The position numbers and the translations under genes were made by a program. Shown piece by piece: positions 60,805 through 64,000 of a DNA stretch of 64,000 nt. Numbering within the stretch: the first letter of the stretch is position 1; the number at the start of each line of letters is the position of its first letter. Under the pieces are notes generated by a model that was given only the letters and a program-made list of their open reading frames with translations, did no database searches and had not been told where the DNA came from. The DNA is from VMCJ01 sp965660545 (lineage in GTDB: Bacteria; Pseudomonadota; Alphaproteobacteria; Bin95), in the NCBI GenBank assembly GCA_965660545.1, contig CBFIAF010000012.1, positions 1 to 64,000 on the forward strand, given 5' to 3'.

Positions 60805-61563
60805 GTGAATGACGCGGCAGACACAAATACAGACACAACATCCAAAGCGCCTGCTTGGAAGCGTTGTTTGCCACTCGCCGTATTGGCAGCTGCTTTTATC
60901 GCATTCTTTGCAGCAGGTGGCGGCAAATACATCAACCTGGAAGCACTGGCAGAAAATCGCACGACACTCGCTGATTGGACTGCCGTCAACCCTTTGAAAG
61001 CGGGGGCCGCCTATTTCCTGGTTTACATCGTCTCCACAGCTGCATCCCTGCCCATTGGGACAATGCTGACACTCGCAGGCGGATTTGTTTTTGGTACGTT
61101 GATCGGCGGCAGCATGGCCGTCATCAGCGCGACGGTCGGTGCCACTATCTTGTTCCTTGCCGCCCGCAATGCTTTTGCCGATTTCTTTCGAAATAAGGTT
61201 GGCGAGGCGCTCAACATAATGCGGAAAGGCTTTGAGGAAAACGCGTTCTCCTACATTCTTGCCCTTCGCTTGGCCCCGGTGTTTCCGTTTTTCGTAGTTA
61301 ATGTTGCTCTGGCCTTGACGGGTGCCTCCTTGAAATCTTTCATTGCAGCAACCGCGCTTGGAATTATTCCTGGTACATTTGTGTATGCCAGCGTTGGCGC
61401 AGGGCTTGGCGCAGTATTCACTAAAGGCGGCACACCCAATTTGGATGTGATTTTTGAATGGAAGGTCATCCTGCCACTTGTGCTGTTAACGCTCCTATCG
61501 CTCGCGCCGGTCCTCTACAAGAAGTTCACAGGCAAGCGCCTGGATAAAGCCTCTAAACGATAA
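60805..61563 (+). CDS. TVP38/TMEM64 family membrane protein (VTT domain)
   Basis: A polytopic inner-membrane protein of about 252 residues. A cytosolic N-terminus rich in T, D and A precedes the helix LPLAVLAAAFIAFFAA. The VTT (SNARE-associated) domain follows with FLVYIVSTAASLPIGTMLTL, AGGFVFGTLIGG, and YILALRLAPVFPFFVVNVAL. The F-x-R/P-rich re-entrant loop signature is in LRLAPVFPFF. DedA/VTT relatives move lipids between leaflets. The start is uncertain: GTG 60805 or TTG 60790; neither has a good ribosome site. A wrecked histidine kinase gene overlaps its stop. Confidence 0.82.
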   Translation: MNDAADTNTDTTSKAPAWKRCLPLAVLAAAFIAFFAAGGGKYINLEALAENRTTLADWTAVNPLKAGAAYFLVYIVSTAASLPIGTMLTLAGGFVFGTLIGGSMAVISATVGATILFLAARNAFADFFRNKVGEALNIMRKGFEENAFSYILALRLAPVFPFFVVNVALALTGASLKSFIAATALGIIPGTFVYASVGAGLGAVFTKGGTPNLDVIFEWKVILPLVLLTLLSLAPVLYKKFTGKRLDKASKR

Positions 61564-62979
61564 CGTAACGTACAATCGCCGCCGTCTGCGCATTCGGAAA
61601 CTCTTTGCCAGCCTCTCGGCTAGGCTGCTCGTGCTGACGATCTTCTTCGTCATGCTGGCAGGGGTTCTGATCTTTACACCCTCTGCCGGCCGCTACCGCA
61701 CCTTGTACCTGCAAGAACGCCAGGCTGATGCCCATTTGGCCGGCTTAGCACTTGAGGTTACGCCCTCAGGCCAGATAAGCCCTGCCCTTGAAGCGCAATT
61801 GCTTCGCCATGTTGGAGCCTACGAGATCGACGTACATTTAGGCCCAGTCATGACCCGGATGCTTGGCAACGAAATACAGCCAGCCATCGATCATGTGTTC
61901 AATCTGGACCGTGAAACGCCGATGGTCATGATCCTGCGTGCGTTAACCATGTAACGCGATGATAAAGCCATCATCCGCATTACCGGGCGCTCGCCATCTG
62001 ATCCATCTGTCCTGGTCAGCATCATCATGACGGAAGCGCCCATGCGGGCGCCATTGATAGACTACTCGCGGGGTATTCTTGCGCTTTACATCATTATCTC
62101 CCTGATTACGGCATGCCTGGTTTATTTTAGCCTGCAATGGCTGATGGTGCGCCCGCTCGGCCGATTGATGGAAGCGATCACGGATTTCCGCGCGTTGCCT
62201 GAAGACGTAGACCGCGACGTCAAATCAACGCGGCGACAGGTTGAAATCGGCGTGACTGAATGGGAGTTTTCTGAAATGCGGTGAGACCTCCGCCAAGCCC
62301 TTGCCCAAAAAAAACCGCCTTGCCGCTTTGGGCGAGTCTGTTGCCAAGACCAATCACGACCTGCGCAATATTCTATCAACCGCGCAGCTCGTATCTGACC
62401 GGATTGGGGACAGTGATAACCCGGAAGTGCCCGGGTAGCTCCCAAAATGCTGCGCGCCATCGATCGGTCCGTTGCCCTTTGCCAGGATGTTTTACGCTAC
62501 GCAGGCACTGGTGAGGCCAAACTGCAAAAAACCGAATGCGACCTGCGGGACCTTATCGAGGACGCAGGCGAAGCTGCCCTTGCAAGCAACAGTACAGATA
62601 CCAAAAAACAGTTCCAGAACCTGGCACCAAAGCGGCTCATTGCCCGCGTGGATCGTACACATTTGGCCCGCGCCACCGAAAACCTGGCTCGAAACGCTTA
62701 TGACGCCGGTGCTGAAACAGTGACCGCAGCCGCAACAACGATAGGAGGCGCTGGCGTTCGCGTCTCTATTGCGGATAACGGCCCAGGCATTCCAGGTGCC
62801 ATGTAGCCCAGCTCTTTCAGCCACTCTCCGGCACAGCCAAAGCCGACGGCAGCGGGCTTGGGCTGGCCATCGCAAAGGAAATCGGCACAGCCCATGGCGG
62901 TAATATCACGCTTGCCCGATCCGGCCCGTATGGTGCAGGCTTTGTGATCATTTTGCCGAAGTCACTGGAGCGCTGTTAG
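61562..62979 (+). pseudogene. Sensor histidine kinase, heavily disrupted
   Basis: The remains are in order. A first membrane helix (LLVLTIFFVMLAGVLIF) and sensor domain end at TAA 61952-61954. The second helix (ILALYIIISLITACLVYFSL) with HAMP linker WLMVRPLGRLMEAI ends at TGA 62282-62284. A frameshift lies in the A8 run near 62307. The H-box region is LAALGESVAKTNHDLRNIL. Another shift lies at about 62437. The N-box is ENLARNAYDAGA and the G1 box IADNGPGIPGAM. A stop or shift lies at 62803. The G2 box is DGSGLGLAIAKEIG, with the end at TAG 62977-62979. At least two stops and three shifts. No start codon is clear and no response regulator is adjacent. Confidence 0.85.
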
Positions 62980-63792
62980 ATGAACGATTCCCGACCCGAA
63001 GGTGTTTGGGACCCTGGCCAATACTTGCGATATGGCGGTCATCGTCTCCGCCCAGCCATCGAATTGTTTCAGCGAGTTGATCTAGATGCACCCGTTCGCT
63101 GCTGGGATATCGGCTGCGGCAATGGCGAAATAGCCCGCGCCATGACGGAACGTTGGCCAGCAGCAAAAGTTATTGGCCTCGATGCTTCTGCGGAAATGCT
63201 AGAGAAAGCGAAAGCGCAGCCGGGGAGTGACAAGGTCGATTGGCGCCAAGCCGATATCACCAATTGGGCGCCCAATGAACTAGCGGACTTGATCTACACC
63301 AACGCGACGCTGCAATGGCTGACCGATCACGAGACGCTCTTTCCGCGCCTCATGCAGTGCGTAGCACCGGGCGGCGTATTTGCTGCCCAGATGCCGCTCT
63401 CCTGGGGGCAAACCTCACACCGGCTGTTGCGGGAAGTTCTGAAGCAGGGGAATGGCGGCAAAGGCTATGGGGCAGATACACTACGCCGAACCATCGCACG
63501 CAAATGGGTGGATGAGGCATCGGTCTATTATGATCGCCTTCGGCCCTATTCTAGCGACGTAGACATCTGGGAAGTCACCTATCAGCAGGTGTTGTCTGGC
63601 GATGACCCCGTGTTGGAATGGGTCAAAGGATCAGCCTTACGGCCCGTGCTGACGGAGCTTGGGCTAGACATGGCGGAACAGTATTTAGCCGAATATGGGG
63701 CAGGCTTGCGCGATGCCTATCCCGTCCGGGATGACGGAACGACGCTCTACCCATTCGCCCGCTTATTCATGGTGGCTAAGCGTGGAGACTAA
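62980..63792 (+). CDS. tam: SAM-dependent methyltransferase, trans-aconitate 2-methyltransferase type
   Basis: A 270-residue class I methyltransferase. The SAM motif I is CWDIGCGNGEIARAMTERWP, with acidic motif II IGLDASAEMLEKAK and the motif after it DWRQADI. YTNATLQWLTDHETLFPRLM follows and, near the C-terminus, the Tam-like EVTYQQVLSGDDPVLEWVKG. In E. coli this enzyme detoxifies trans-aconitate formed from cis-aconitate. The ATG begins one base after the dead kinase's TAG, so it probably relied on that gene's transcript. It ends in a strong hairpin. Confidence 0.85.
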   Translation: MNDSRPEGVWDPGQYLRYGGHRLRPAIELFQRVDLDAPVRCWDIGCGNGEIARAMTERWPAAKVIGLDASAEMLEKAKAQPGSDKVDWRQADITNWAPNELADLIYTNATLQWLTDHETLFPRLMQCVAPGGVFAAQMPLSWGQTSHRLLREVLKQGNGGKGYGADTLRRTIARKWVDEASVYYDRLRPYSSDVDIWEVTYQQVLSGDDPVLEWVKGSALRPVLTELGLDMAEQYLAEYGAGLRDAYPVRDDGTTLYPFARLFMVAKRGD

Positions 63793-63837
63793 GGCAAACT
63801 CGGGTCAGTCTTATTCAGACTGATCCGAGTTTGCCTT
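63791..63837. terminator. Bidirectional hairpin between convergent genes
   Basis: Arms 63791-63811 and 63817-63837 (starting AAGGCAAACTCGG, loop TATTC region) are complementary over 21 bases with a single G-T type irregularity. The tam stop lies at its left edge and the stop of the convergent partial gene at its right edge. It has no long T-run, but the short AA and TT ends would serve both directions. Confidence 0.7.
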
Positions 63838-64000
63838 AGCCGCTGACCTCCGCGTCCACGCTTTCCTGAAAATCGAGGGCGCGAATGAAAGTCCAGCCAA
63901 TGTAAAGCCTGTCCCGATGGCGAATGGCGGTGATGAAATAATCATCCTCATTCGGACCTGCCAGGACCTGATATTCGGTCAAGTCATCAGCATATGCTTC
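63836..64000 (-). CDS. Partial uncharacterised gene at the window edge
   Basis: Only the last 54 codons are inside the window; the 5' part lies beyond base 64000. The frame includes LTEYQVLAGPNEDDYFITAI, then RHRDRLYIGWTFIRALDFQE, and ends in DAEVSG before TAA at 63836-63838. I cannot name a family from this tail. It looks like the end of a small soluble domain. It converges with tam. Confidence 0.6.
   Translation of the reverse strand, partial: EAYADDLTEYQVLAGPNEDDYFITAIRHRDRLYIGWTFIRALDFQESVDAEVSG

Noticed and set aside
1..64000. CRISPR array, prophage, tRNA or rRNA genes
   Set aside because: No regularly spaced repeats, no phage structural or integrase genes, and no cloverleaf or rRNA sequence were recognised by eye; a tRNAscan or Infernal run would be the decisive check.

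Overview
The window looks like chromosomal DNA of an alphaproteobacterium, probably Rhodospirillales-like. The evidence is gene order: rpmH-rnpA-yidD-yidC-engB-argB, sdhE-mfd divergent from recG, and a zapA operon divergent from tkt. GC-rich codon use, an archaeal-type class I aldolase (fba) beside thiE, and a HemB lacking the cysteine metal site also fit. One run of ten N at 9902-9911 marks an assembly gap.

Layout. 0-12 kb: an IS3 remnant, hemB with an aldo/keto reductase, a three-gene valine-degradation operon (isobutyryl-CoA dehydrogenase, 3-hydroxyisobutyryl-CoA hydrolase, mmsB), a dead M48 peptidase, a second aldo/keto reductase, a frameshifted exported protein with an aroE-like gene, a D-amino-acid dehydrogenase-like gene, and an IS5-type remnant. 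12-25 kb: a FemAB-like protein, RidA, pyrD, an operon of a CoA-transferase and two acyl-CoA dehydrogenases, an ABC ATPase remnant, then mfd/sdhE/recG/bolA. 25-31 kb: an acetolactate synthase-like enzyme with a clear terminator, a nitroreductase, and a flavoenzyme cluster with a perfect palindrome in its divergent promoter. 31-37 kb: zapA, then tkt-gap-(unknown)-fba-thiE, with no pgk. 37.2-41.2 kb: five consecutive broken genes (GAF protein, small exported protein, GFA-type zinc protein, lipoprotein hydrolase, adenylate cyclase). 41.5-53 kb: two 2-hydroxyacid dehydrogenases of different chemistry, a carboxymuconolactone decarboxylase-like protein, a membrane-anchored periplasmic coiled-coil protein, hydantoinase subunits HyuA and HyuB, and, convergent with them, an isopenicillin-N-synthase-like oxygenase overlapping an unrecognised protein built from two tandem homologous halves. 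53-64 kb: an Atm1-type ABC exporter, HNH nuclease, argB, the membrane-protein insertion / RNase P cluster, a VTT-domain protein, a wrecked sensor kinase, and a trans-aconitate methyltransferase-like gene.

Two themes stand out. First, about a dozen accessory genes or mobile remnants are disrupted by stops, frameshifts or truncation, while all housekeeping genes are intact; this suggests real gene decay rather than poor sequence. Second, the best candidate for something undescribed is the internally duplicated protein at 51142-51978, translationally coupled to a 2-oxoglutarate/Fe(II)-type oxygenase and facing the hyuAB operon. The coiled-coil protein inside the hyuAB operon and the small protein in the usual place of pgk are the next best.

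Three intergenic copies of a C/G-rich palindromic repeat lie at about 6.8, 14.7 and 42.6 kb. No tRNA, rRNA or CRISPR array was seen.
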